37,154 bases of DNA from an uncultured Agathobaculum sp. (GTDB lineage Bacteria; Bacillota; Clostridia; Oscillospirales; Butyricicoccaceae). The notes beneath the pieces were generated by a model. The model was given only the letters and a program-made list of their open reading frames with translations. It was not told where the DNA came from and made no database searches. The DNA lies in NCBI RefSeq assembly GCF_944384695.1, contig NZ_CALWUQ010000014.1, forward strand, positions 1-37,154. The letters are read 5' to 3'. The position numbers and the translations under genes were made by a program. Numbering within the stretch: the first letter of the stretch is position 1; the number at the start of each line of letters is the position of its first letter. Positions 11,784 to 19,464 of the stretch are shown one piece after another.

Positions 11784-13145
11784 ATGAACGATACAATTGC
11801 CGCCATTTCTTCAGCCGGCGGTCCGATTGGTATGATTCGGGTGTCGGGTGAGCAGGCGATTTTGGCGGTGGATTCCATTTTCCGTGCGAAGAACGGCAAG
11901 CGTATGCTGGACGCACCGGGACAAAAGCTGGTTTACGGTATGCTGCATGACAAAAACGGCAAAATGATTGACTGCTGCTATGCGGTGGTGTTTCATGCGC
12001 CGCATACCTACACCGGCGAGCCGATGGCGGAATTGCAGTGTCACGGTTCGACTGCGGTCTTGCAGCAGGCGCTGGATGCGCTGTTTGCGCAGGGCGTGCG
12101 GCAGGCCGAGGCGGGCGAGTTTACCCGCCGGGCATTTTTAAATGGCAAGCTCGGCTTGTCCGAAGCGGAGGCCGTGCACGACCTGATTACCGCCCGTACT
12201 GCCGAAGCCGCGCAGAATGCAGCGGCCCAGATGATGGGCGCGGTCGGCTCCCCCGTGCAGCAGATGCGCGAAGAGCTGATTGGTATGGTAGCGCATTTTC
12301 ATGCGGTCGTGGATTTTCCGGATGAGGACATCGACCCGATTCTGTTTGACGATGCAGCCGCGCTGCTGCACCGCACCACCAGTCGCCTGTATGCGATGGC
12401 TGAAAGTTATGAACGCGGCCGCATCCTGCGTGAGGGTGTGCCGTGCGTCATTTTGGGACGGCCGAATGCAGGCAAAAGCACGCTGCTCAATACGTTATTG
12501 GGCCGTGAGCGTGCTATCGTCACCGATATTCCCGGCACGACCCGCGATTTGATTGAAGAAAACGTCAAGGTCGGCCAGATTTTGCTGCGCGTGACCGATA
12601 CGGCCGGTCTGCGCGACACGACCGACCCCATCGAGCAGGCGGGCATCGACCGCGCGATGGCGGAAGCATCCGCATCCGCATTGATTCTTGCGGTGTTCGA
12701 CGGCTCGCAGCCGATTGGGGACGAGGATATGCTGGTGCTTGCCCGTGCGGCAGGGCACCGCGCAATCGCTGTGGTGAACAAGGTCGATTTGCCGCAGCAG
12801 CTCGACGAAAAGCTGTTGAAAAAACATTTTCTGCATATCGTCCCGCTGTCCGCCAAGACCGGCGCCGGCATGGATAAGCTGCTTTCGCTCATCCCGCGCA
12901 CGATTGGTTTGGGTGACGGTGCGTTTGACGGCGCGCTGATTACCAACGCCCGGCAGGCTGCCGCATTGGCGCGTGCTGCAGAACGGTGCGAGGCCGCGCT
13001 GTATGCCGCACAATCCGGCATGACGCCGGATGCGGTCGTCATGGACGCGGAAGGCGCGATTGCCGCGCTTGGGGAAATCACCGGCGAGACCGTGACCGAA
13101 GCGGTCGTTTCCCGCATCTTCAGTGATTTTTGTGTGGGTAAATAA
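11784..13145 (+). CDS. mnmE: tRNA uridine-5-carboxymethylaminomethyl modification GTPase MnmE
   Basis: MnmE works with MnmG to build the cmnm5 group on wobble uridine 34 of several tRNAs. The 453-residue protein has the folate-binding N-terminal domain, a G domain inserted in the helical domain with P-loop GRPNAGKS (225-232), GTTRD, DTAGLRD and NKVD, and the catalytic C-terminal cysteine in FCVGK. It lies 15 bases after jag and 238 bases before mnmG. The end is marked by a hairpin at 13162. Confidence 0.97.
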   Translation: MNDTIAAISSAGGPIGMIRVSGEQAILAVDSIFRAKNGKRMLDAPGQKLVYGMLHDKNGKMIDCCYAVVFHAPHTYTGEPMAELQCHGSTAVLQQALDALFAQGVRQAEAGEFTRRAFLNGKLGLSEAEAVHDLITARTAEAAQNAAAQMMGAVGSPVQQMREELIGMVAHFHAVVDFPDEDIDPILFDDAAALLHRTTSRLYAMAESYERGRILREGVPCVILGRPNAGKSTLLNTLLGRERAIVTDIPGTTRDLIEENVKVGQILLRVTDTAGLRDTTDPIEQAGIDRAMAEASASALILAVFDGSQPIGDEDMLVLARAAGHRAIAVVNKVDLPQQLDEKLLKKHFLHIVPLSAKTGAGMDKLLSLIPRTIGLGDGAFDGALITNARQAAALARAAERCEAALYAAQSGMTPDAVVMDAEGAIAALGEITGETVTEAVVSRIFSDFCVGK

Positions 13146-13161
13146 GTTGTATGCCACATTG

Positions 13162-13199
13162 AGAAGGGCCGCCTGCCGCGCGCAGCGGCCCTTTTCTGT
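13162..13199 (+). terminator. Hairpin terminator after mnmE
   Basis: AAGGGCCGC (13164-13172) pairs perfectly with GCGGCCCTT (13185-13193), with a 12-base loop and a short TTTTCTG tail. The T-run is short, so termination may be partial. Confidence 0.7.
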
Positions 13200-13228
13200 G
13201 GAGAAATATGAATACTATCTGTAATATT

Positions 13229-13319
13229 AATTGATTTTATTTTATTAATGTAATCAATTTTTTTGCCAAAAGTGCAAGTTATCCAAAGTTTACACAGAGT
13301 TATCAACAGGTGTGCACAA
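13229..13319. promoter_or_regulatory. AT-rich tract and DnaA-box-like cluster upstream of mnmG
   Basis: In an otherwise GC-rich region, 13205-13265 is almost entirely A and T and contains a perfect inverted repeat AATTGATT/AATCAATT (13229-13236 with 13252-13259) followed by a T-run. Just right of it are GTTTACACA (13288-13296), TTATCAACA (13300-13308) and minus-strand TTGTGCACA (13311-13319). The last fits TTNTNCACA; the others have one mismatch. No clear SigA promoter could be placed. The role is unknown; DnaA control of mnmG is a possibility. Confidence 0.45.
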
Positions 13320-13383
13320 AGGTTGGTTTGTCCAGTGCACTGCCTGCTAAATCCTGTGACGCAATATAAAAGGAGGAGGATTC

Positions 13384-15270
13384 ATGACGGTTTTTCCGGC
13401 CGAAGCATTTGATGTCGTCGTGGTCGGCGCGGGACACGCGGGCATTGAGGCGACGCTTGCCGCCGCACGCCTTGGAATGAAAACCGCTTGTTTTACCATT
13501 AATCTGGACGCGGTCGGCAACATGCCGTGCAATCCGGCCATCGGCGGCACGGCAAAAGGCCATCTGGTGCGCGAGATTGATGCGTTGGGCGGTGAAATGG
13601 CGCGGGCTGCCGATGCGGCTTGTATTCAGTATCGCATGCTCAACCGCGGCAAAGGCTCGGCGGTCCATTCGCTGCGCGCGCAGGCCGACCGCGTCAAATA
13701 CCGCACGTATATGAAGCATGCCCTCGAGCGGCAGGAAGGATTGCAGCTCATGCAGGATGAAATCGTGTCGGTTGAGACGGAGAACGGCGCGGTATCCGCG
13801 GTCGTGACTGCGATTGGCGCGCGCCATCCTGCAAAAGCGGTGATTATTGCATCCGGTACCTTCCTTGGCGGGCGTATCATCATAGGGGAGTATGCGCGCG
13901 AAAGCGGTCCGGACGGTATGGCGGCGGCGAAGCCGCTGACCGATTCGCTGCGCGCACTTGGTTTGCGTCTCCAGCGTTTCAAAACCGGTACGCCGCCGCG
14001 CATCCATCGCCGCTCGATTGACTTTACCGGTCTGGAATTGCAGGAGGGGGAAAAGGAAATCATCCCCTTCTCGTTTGAAACCGACCGGCCGCCCGAAAAC
14101 CGTGCGGTCTGCTATCTGACGTATACCACCGACCGCACGCACGAACTGATTCGGGCAAACCTTGACCGTTCTCCGCTTTACGGCGGACAGATTGAAGGCG
14201 TCGGCCCGCGTTATTGTCCGTCGATTGAGGATAAGGTCGTGCGGTTTGCGGATAAGCCGCGCCATCAGTTGTTCCTTGAGCCGATGGGTCTGGACACGGA
14301 GGAAATCTATGTGCAGGGCTTTTCATCCTCCATGCCGTTTGACGTGCAGCGCGATATGCTGCATACGGTCAAAGGCTTGGAGCATGCGGAGATTATGCGC
14401 CCGGCGTATGCGATTGAATATGACTGCATCGACCCGCTGGAGCTGCGCCCGACGCTCGAAACCAAAAAGGTCAAAGGGCTGTACGGCGCGGGTCAGTTCT
14501 GCGGCTCCTCCGGTTATGAGGAAGCCGCGGCGCAGGGACTGGTCGCGGGCGTGAATGCGGCGCTTGCCCTCAAGGGGGAGGAGCCGCTCATCCTCGACCG
14601 TGCGGATGGCTATATCGGTACGTTAATTGACGATTTGGTGACCCGTGGCACGAATGAGCCGTACCGCATGATGACTTCGCGTTCGGAGTACCGTCTGCTG
14701 CTGCGGCAGGACAACGCGGATGAACGTCTTGTACCGATTGGCGTGCGCATCGGGCTGAACCCGTCCGAGCGCGGCGAAAAGGTGCGCCGCAAGTATCAGG
14801 CGGTGCAGGAAGAAATCGACCGCATCGCGGCGGTCGGGATTGCGCCGTCGGATGCGCTGAACGGTTTTCTCGCGGGTAAGAACAGCGCGCCGGTCAAGGC
14901 GGGCTGCAAGCTGATTGATTTGCTGCGCCGGCCGGAGCTGGGCTATGCCGACCTTGCCCGTTTCGACCCGGAGCGGCCTGCGCTGCCCGCCGTCATCCGT
15001 GAGCAGGTTGAGATTCGCGTCAAATACGCGGGCTATATCGACCGGCAACAGAAGGACGTCGAGCAGTATCGCAAATTGCAGTCGCGGCCGCTGCCTGCTG
15101 ATTTGGATTATGAGCAGGTGGAATCTTTGCGGCTGGAAGCGCGGCAAAAGCTGAATGCCGTCAAGCCGCTTAACTTTGGACAGGCCGCGCGCATTTCGGG
15201 GGTTTCTCCGGCGGACATTACCGCGCTGATGATTTATATGGAAACGCGCTGGAAGGAGGGGAAGGCGTGA
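13384..15270 (+). CDS. mnmG: tRNA uridine-5-carboxymethylaminomethyl modification enzyme MnmG
   Basis: MnmG (GidA) is the FAD-dependent partner of MnmE. The 628-residue protein has the dinucleotide-binding motif [10 protein letters not shown] (14-22), [21 protein letters not shown], the second nucleotide-binding region and the C-terminal helical domain that contacts MnmE. GGAGGAGG precedes the ATG. The last 4 bases overlap rsmG, with which it is translationally coupled. Length is normal. Confidence 0.98.
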   Translation: MTVFPAEAFDVVVVGAGHAGIEATLAAARLGMKTACFTINLDAVGNMPCNPAIGGTAKGHLVREIDALGGEMARAADAACIQYRMLNRGKGSAVHSLRAQADRVKYRTYMKHALERQEGLQLMQDEIVSVETENGAVSAVVTAIGARHPAKAVIIASGTFLGGRIIIGEYARESGPDGMAAAKPLTDSLRALGLRLQRFKTGTPPRIHRRSIDFTGLELQEGEKEIIPFSFETDRPPENRAVCYLTYTTDRTHELIRANLDRSPLYGGQIEGVGPRYCPSIEDKVVRFADKPRHQLFLEPMGLDTEEIYVQGFSSSMPFDVQRDMLHTVKGLEHAEIMRPAYAIEYDCIDPLELRPTLETKKVKGLYGAGQFCGSSGYEEAAAQGLVAGVNAALALKGEEPLILDRADGYIGTLIDDLVTRGTNEPYRMMTSRSEYRLLLRQDNADERLVPIGVRIGLNPSERGEKVRRKYQAVQEEIDRIAAVGIAPSDALNGFLAGKNSAPVKAGCKLIDLLRRPELGYADLARFDPERPALPAVIREQVEIRVKYAGYIDRQQKDVEQYRKLQSRPLPADLDYEQVESLRLEARQKLNAVKPLNFGQAARISGVSPADITALMIYMETRWKEGKA

Positions 15271-15971
15271 CCGCTTATGAGCTTTTGGTTTCCGGTTTGA
15301 AGCAGTTTATCCCGGAGGTTTCTCCACAAGCTGTGGATAAATTATTGCGTTTTTCCGACTTGTTGCTGGAAAAGAACAAGGTGATGAACCTGACTGCGGT
15401 GACCGAGCCTTGTGAAGTTGTCACACGCCACTTTCTGGACTGCGCTTCGCTGGCGCCGTATATCAAGGAAGGGCAGACGGTGCTGGACGTAGGCACGGGT
15501 GCAGGTTTTCCCGGCCTGCCGCTTGCCATTCTCTGTCCGGGTGCGCAGTTTACGCTGTTGGACGCGCAGCGCAAGCGCATTGACTTTTTGCGCGAGGTTG
15601 CGGATGCGTTGGAGCTGCTAAACGTCACACCGGTGCATGCGCGCGCGGAAGAGTTTGCATTGCTGCACCGTGCGTCGTTTGACCTTGCCGTTTCCCGCGC
15701 GGTGGCCGAGCTGCGCGTGCTGTGTGAGCTGGCGCTTCCAATGGTCAAGGTCGGCGGCGCGTTCTATGCAATGAAGGCGGCGGACTGCAAGGATGAGGTG
15801 GAAGCAGCGTCCCATGCCTTTGCACTGCTCGGCGCACCCGCAGCCGAAGTGCTGCGCTATACAGTGCCTTATGATGGTGTGGAGCGTGTGCTGGTGCGTT
15901 TGCAAAAGGTTGCACAAACACCAGACAAGTATCCGCGCCGGTTCAAGAAGATTCAGAGCAGTCCGCTTTGA
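15267..15971 (+). CDS. rsmG: 16S rRNA (guanine-N7) methyltransferase RsmG
   Basis: RsmG (GidB) methylates G527 (E. coli numbering) of 16S rRNA using SAM. The 234-residue protein starts with GTG at 15267, overlapping the mnmG stop (GTGA) and preceded by GGAGGGG. The SAM-binding motif [17 protein letters not shown] is at 72-88, and [12 protein letters not shown] (36-47) is the typical N-terminal signature. A terminator follows 24 bases after the stop. Confidence 0.97.
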   Translation: MTAYELLVSGLKQFIPEVSPQAVDKLLRFSDLLLEKNKVMNLTAVTEPCEVVTRHFLDCASLAPYIKEGQTVLDVGTGAGFPGLPLAILCPGAQFTLLDAQRKRIDFLREVADALELLNVTPVHARAEEFALLHRASFDLAVSRAVAELRVLCELALPMVKVGGAFYAMKAADCKDEVEAASHAFALLGAPAAEVLRYTVPYDGVERVLVRLQKVAQTPDKYPRRFKKIQSSPL

Positions 15972-15994
15972 GTCGATATCATTACAATTTGTTT

Positions 15995-16029
15995 ACCCTC
16001 TGTATGGAAATTACAGAGGGTTATTTTTT
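15995..16029 (+). terminator. Intrinsic terminator after rsmG
   Basis: ACCCTCTGTA (15995-16004) pairs perfectly with TACAGAGGGT (16012-16021) across a seven-base loop, followed by TATTTTTT. This separates the mnmG-rsmG unit from noc. Confidence 0.9.
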
Positions 16030-16134
16030 GTCCGAAAATGCATGGAAATGTGTGATTTTTGGAAGAAAATGACATATACATGTCGAATCAGGCAGGTTTT
16101 GCGGTCGATTTTGCTTGCCAAAATGTAATAATAT

Positions 16135-16148
16135 GGTAATCTATTACC
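16135..16148. promoter_or_regulatory. Palindrome upstream of noc, possible operator
   Basis: GGTAAT-CT-ATTACC is a perfect 6-bp inverted repeat 62 bases before the noc start. A second one, GACAT/ATGTC (16071-16084), lies 50 bases upstream. The stretch 16110-16145 is AT-rich with TTGCTT/TTGCCA and TAATAT elements, so the noc promoter is probably here, but I could not fix a -35/-10 pair with good spacing. Confidence 0.35.
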
Positions 16149-16209
16149 GAAGGACAAACCGGCATGATGTTTTGGCCGGTCAGACAGCACAAGGAGGAGT
16201 TGACAAGGG

Positions 16210-17028
16210 ATGTCGGTTTTGACATTGGTGACAGGAAAAGAGGATAGGACGCTGCGGCGGGTACGCGTGAGTGATATTGTGCGCAATCCCAATCAGCCGC
16301 GCAAGTATTTCGACCCGGAGGCTATTGCGCAGCTGGCGGAAAGCATCCGGCAATATGGTGTCCTCAATCCGCTGACTGTGCGGCGTGCGCCCGGCGGCGG
16401 GTATGAGTTGGTGGCAGGGGAGCGTCGTCTGCGCGCGGCCCGTGTTGCGGGGCTGAACGACGTTCCCTGTCTTGTGATTGCGGCGGATAACGAGGATTCT
16501 TCTGCGATTGCGTTGGTGGAAAATTTGCAGCGCCGGGATTTGGATTTTTTTGAGGAGGCCGAGGGATTCAAGCGCCTGATTGACCAGTACGGTTTGACGC
16601 AGGAAGAGGCTGCGCGCAAGGTTGGCAAGACACAGTCGGCGGTGGCCAACAAGCTGCGGCTGCTGCGATTGTCTTCTCAAAATATGGAGCTGATTCGCAG
16701 TGCGAATTTGACCGAGCGGCATGCGCGTTGTCTGCTGCGGCTGGAGGATGAAACCGAGCGTATCAATGCGACCAAGTATATCATCGAGCATGATTTGAAT
16801 GTCAGTCGCTCGGAACAGTACATTGATAGCTTGCTGACCGAAAAGGAAGCGCCCCCGACGGGGGAACGCAAGGTGGTGCGCCTGATTAAGGATGTGCGCT
16901 TTTTTTTGAATACGCTGAACCGTGCGGTCGGCGTAATGGTGGACGCGGGCATTGGCGCGACGGTCGACCAAACCGAGGACGAGGATTGTCTGACCTTGAC
17001 CATCAGCATTCCGCATGCCCGTGCGTGA
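16210..17028 (+). CDS. noc: Nucleoid occlusion protein Noc (ParB family)
   Basis: A 272-residue ParB-family protein with PNQPRK (27-32), CTP-binding GERRLRAA (70-77), ENLQRRDL (104-111) and a helix-turn-helix (about 128-152). The C-terminal region KDVRFFLNTLNRAVGVMVDAG followed by acidic residues and ITISIP-like ending resembles Noc rather than ParB. Noc prevents septation over the chromosome in Bacillus. The N-terminus MSVLTLVTGKEDRTLRR is short and lacks the FxRFFG-type amphipathic start of Bacillus Noc, so membrane binding is uncertain. AAGGAGGAG is 11 bases before the ATG. It sits between rsmG and parA as in Bacillus. ParB-paralogue function other than occlusion cannot be excluded. Confidence 0.82.
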   Translation: MSVLTLVTGKEDRTLRRVRVSDIVRNPNQPRKYFDPEAIAQLAESIRQYGVLNPLTVRRAPGGGYELVAGERRLRAARVAGLNDVPCLVIAADNEDSSAIALVENLQRRDLDFFEEAEGFKRLIDQYGLTQEEAARKVGKTQSAVANKLRLLRLSSQNMELIRSANLTERHARCLLRLEDETERINATKYIIEHDLNVSRSEQYIDSLLTEKEAPPTGERKVVRLIKDVRFFLNTLNRAVGVMVDAGIGATVDQTEDEDCLTLTISIPHARA

Positions 17029-17060
17029 GTTTGCGTCCTGTGCTATTGCAGGGGTTGATT

Positions 17061-17076
17061 TGTTTCACGTGAAACA
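17061..17076. other. parS: parS centromere site 1
   Basis: TGTTTCACGTGAAACA is a perfect 16-bp palindrome identical to the Bacillus parS consensus. It lies 33 bases after the noc stop, on the left side of the noc terminator. ParB encoded 0.9 kb downstream is the expected binding partner. Confidence 0.97.
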
Positions 17077-17089
17077 TCGTCAATAGTAG

Positions 17090-17116
17090 AGAGCTGCCGC
17101 AAGGCAGCTCTTTTTA
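17090..17116 (+). terminator. Intrinsic terminator after noc, between the two parS sites
   Basis: AGAGCTGCC (17090-17098) and GGCAGCTCT (17103-17111) form a perfect 9-bp stem with a GCAA tetraloop, followed by TTTTA. It lies exactly between the two parS copies. Confidence 0.9.
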
Positions 17117-17132
17117 TGTTTCACGTGAAACA
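17117..17132. other. parS: parS centromere site 2
   Basis: A second exact copy of TGTTTCACGTGAAACA, 56 bases after the first and immediately after the terminator T-run. It ends 24 bases before the -35 element of the parA promoter, so bound ParB could also repress parA-parB; that is inference. Confidence 0.97.
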
Positions 17133-17156
17133 AACGAGAAAAATTGAGGGATTTGC

Positions 17157-17185
17157 TTTGCAATCCAACAAGGGTGTGATATAAT
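17157..17185 (+). promoter_or_regulatory. parA-parB promoter
   Basis: TTTGCA (17157-17162) and a perfect TATAAT (17180-17185) are spaced by 17 bases, and the -10 is extended (TGATATAAT). It lies 43 bases before the parA start. Confidence 0.8.
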
Positions 17186-17228
17186 GAATCCCGTAGGAAA
17201 ATAACCAAAAGATAAGAGGGAACCAGAT

Positions 17229-18005
17229 ATGGGGAAAATTATCGCGTTCGCCAATCAAAAGGGCGGCGTAGGGAAAACCACCACGGCCATCAATCTGGCG
17301 GCTGCGCTTTATGAGCGCGGCAAACGCATGCTGCTGTGCGATTTTGACCCACAGGGCAATGCAACGTCAGGCTTTGGCGTGGACCCGCGTTCGCTTGAAA
17401 CCTCGGTCTATGATTTGATTGTGGCGGACGAGCCGGATGTCAAAAGCGCGATTGTATCCACAAAATGGGTGGATTTGATTGGTGCAAACGTCAATCTGGC
17501 AGGCGCAGAGCTGGACTTAATCGCCATGGAAAACCGGGAAAACCGCCTGAAAAGCGTACTGGACCGTGTGCGCGACGACTATGACTACATCTTTATTGAC
17601 TGTCCGCCGTCGCTCGGCCTGTTGACGCTCAACTGCCTGTGCGCAGCGGACAGCTTTCTGGTGCCGCTTCAGTGTGAATATTATGCACTGGAGGGCTTGA
17701 GCCAACTGATGACGACCGTGCGTATGGTCAAAAAATCAATGAATCCAGCGTTGGATTTGGAAGGCGTGCTGCTGACCATGTTTGACGGACGCACCAATTT
17801 GTCCATTCAGGTGGTCGAGGAAGTCAAAAAGCACTTTCCGGGTCAGGTATTTTCATCGGTTGTCCCGCGTAATGTGCGCCTGAGCGAAGCGCCCAGCCAC
17901 GGCAAGCCGATTACCGATTATGACAGGCTGTGCCGCGGTGCCGAGGCATATTTGTCGCTTGCGGATGAAATACTGAAGAAAACAGAAAGGAAGGGGAGAG
18001 GCTGA
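17229..18005 (+). CDS. parA: Chromosome partitioning ATPase ParA/Soj
   Basis: ParA (Soj) is a deviant Walker ATPase that acts with ParB in origin segregation and, in Bacillus, regulates DnaA. The 258-residue protein has KGGVGKT at 11-17, CDFDPQGN (37-44) and FIDCPPSLG. It lacks the N-terminal helix-turn-helix of plasmid ParAs, as expected for a chromosomal copy. GAGGGAACC precedes the ATG. parB starts 3 bases after the stop. Confidence 0.97.
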   Translation: MGKIIAFANQKGGVGKTTTAINLAAALYERGKRMLLCDFDPQGNATSGFGVDPRSLETSVYDLIVADEPDVKSAIVSTKWVDLIGANVNLAGAELDLIAMENRENRLKSVLDRVRDDYDYIFIDCPPSLGLLTLNCLCAADSFLVPLQCEYYALEGLSQLMTTVRMVKKSMNPALDLEGVLLTMFDGRTNLSIQVVEEVKKHFPGQVFSSVVPRNVRLSEAPSHGKPITDYDRLCRGAEAYLSLADEILKKTERKGRG

Positions 18006-18007
18006 GC

Positions 18008-18880
18008 ATGGCGTCAACCAAAAAAGGATTGGGCGGCGGCCTGTCCAACCTGTTCGGCGCGGATGCGAGCGATTTGAGTGCTGCCGGTGCGACCGATAGC
18101 GTCTCTCAGATAGCGCTTTCCAAAATCGAGCCGAACCCCAACCAGCCGCGTAAAAAGTTTGACCAGCAAGCGCTGGAAGAGCTGGCCGAGAGCATCCGTT
18201 TGCATGGCGTAATCACCCCGATTACCGTGCGGGCGGGGGAGAAGGACGGCTATTATCAAATCATCGCAGGCGAGCGCCGATGGCGTGCCGCGCGACTGGC
18301 AGGGCTGAAGGAGATTCCCGCCATGGTGCTGGAAGCGCATGAGAGCGAAGTCATGGAGCTGGCACTGATTGAGAACCTACAGCGGCAGGACCTAAACCCC
18401 ATTGAGGAAGCCGAGGGTTATGATTTGCTCATGCAGCAGTTTGGCATGACGCAGGAGGAGGTCGCGCATCGCGTGGTCAAATCCCGTCCGGCGGTCGCCA
18501 ATGCACTGCGTCTGCTCGCACTGCCCGATGAGGTACGCACCATGGTGTCCGAGGGCAAGCTGTCCGGCGGCCATGCGCGCGCGGTACTGGCTGTTGCGGA
18601 TGAGGACAAGCGCGTGGATGCTGCAAAGCAGATGGTCGGCATGAGCGTGCGGCAGGCAGAGGCACTTGCCAAACGGCTGAACAAAAAGCCGGCGCCCAAG
18701 CCGCAGCCCCAAGGCTTTTCCGTGGATTATGTTGCGGAGGTCGAAAAGGAGCTGGAAAGTGTGCTCGGCCGCAAAATCAGCATCGAACAGGGCAAAAACA
18801 GCGGTACGCTTTCGCTGGAATACTACGGCGCGGAAGATTTGGAACGCCTGATTGAAGCGCTGCGTGGTTTGCGCGTATAA
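18008..18880 (+). CDS. parB: Chromosome partitioning protein ParB/Spo0J
   Basis: ParB is a CTP-dependent DNA clamp loaded at parS. The 290-residue protein opens with the ParA-activating motif KKGLGGGLSNLF (5-16), then has the CTPase box AGERRWRAARLAG (88-100), ENLQRQDLNPIEEAEGY (122-138), a helix-turn-helix (about 147-172) and a C-terminal dimerisation domain. It is closely similar to the upstream Noc over the N-terminal domain. The partners ParA and two parS sites are adjacent. Confidence 0.97.
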   Translation: MASTKKGLGGGLSNLFGADASDLSAAGATDSVSQIALSKIEPNPNQPRKKFDQQALEELAESIRLHGVITPITVRAGEKDGYYQIIAGERRWRAARLAGLKEIPAMVLEAHESEVMELALIENLQRQDLNPIEEAEGYDLLMQQFGMTQEEVAHRVVKSRPAVANALRLLALPDEVRTMVSEGKLSGGHARAVLAVADEDKRVDAAKQMVGMSVRQAEALAKRLNKKPAPKPQPQGFSVDYVAEVEKELESVLGRKISIEQGKNSGTLSLEYYGAEDLERLIEALRGLRV

Positions 18881-18892
18881 GGAGGAACTGCC

Positions 18893-19435
18893 ATGGACGA
18901 AAAGAAAAAGCCTGCGCAGGTGAAGCCTGAGAAAAAGCTCAGCCGCACAACGCTGACCTTTTATATTGTCGGTCTGTTCTCAGTGGCGATTGCACTGATA
19001 CTCATCAGCTATGTCGCACAGGCGCGCGCCGACAGACAATTGGATACGCTGACCAATCAGCTGAACGAGCAGCAAACGGTCGCGCAGGGAGCAACCCAGA
19101 AAATGGAAGATTTACAGGCCCAGTATGATGCGCAAAGCGCGGCGTTGGACAAAGTGCGCGAAGTGCTGGACACAGAGCTGGCGAAAACCGATGTGGTGAG
19201 CGCCACCGAGCAGCGTATGGAAGAGCGCGAGGTCTACTCACTGTTGGCACGCATCAATGCGCAGCTGTTGGCGGATAACCAGACGGATGCCAAGCAGGCA
19301 TATGATGAACTGGTGCAGAAGTACAGCGAAGAACGTCTGCTGGGCAATACCGAGGACGGTTTTGATGCAGATATCAACAAGCTGTTCGAGGCTGCGCAGC
19401 AGCAAATGGAACGCCAGAATAACGAAGAAGAATAA
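18893..19435 (+). CDS. Single-pass membrane protein with coiled coil, unknown function
   Basis: I do not recognise this 180-residue protein. It has a lysine-rich cytoplasmic N-terminus (1-20), one membrane segment (about 21-41, LTFYIVGLFSVAIALILISYV) and a Gln/Glu-rich region predicted by eye to be coiled coil (about 45-100), then a helical, acidic C-terminal part ending ERQNNEEE. With positive charges before the segment, the long C-terminal part should be outside. It starts 12 bases after parB with AAGGAGG before the ATG and ends 29 bases before serS, so it is probably cotranscribed with parA-parB. The position resembles that of small membrane proteins after parB in other Clostridia; a link to chromosome segregation or division is only a guess. 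Confidence 0.8.
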   Translation: MDEKKKPAQVKPEKKLSRTTLTFYIVGLFSVAIALILISYVAQARADRQLDTLTNQLNEQQTVAQGATQKMEDLQAQYDAQSAALDKVREVLDTELAKTDVVSATEQRMEEREVYSLLARINAQLLADNQTDAKQAYDELVQKYSEERLLGNTEDGFDADINKLFEAAQQQMERQNNEEE

Positions 19436-19464
19436 ATAAAGGAAATAGAAGGAGAAGAAAAAAC

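Noticed and set aside
19436..19464. T-box riboswitch before serS
   Set aside because: The gap is only 29 bases and contains just the ribosome-binding site.
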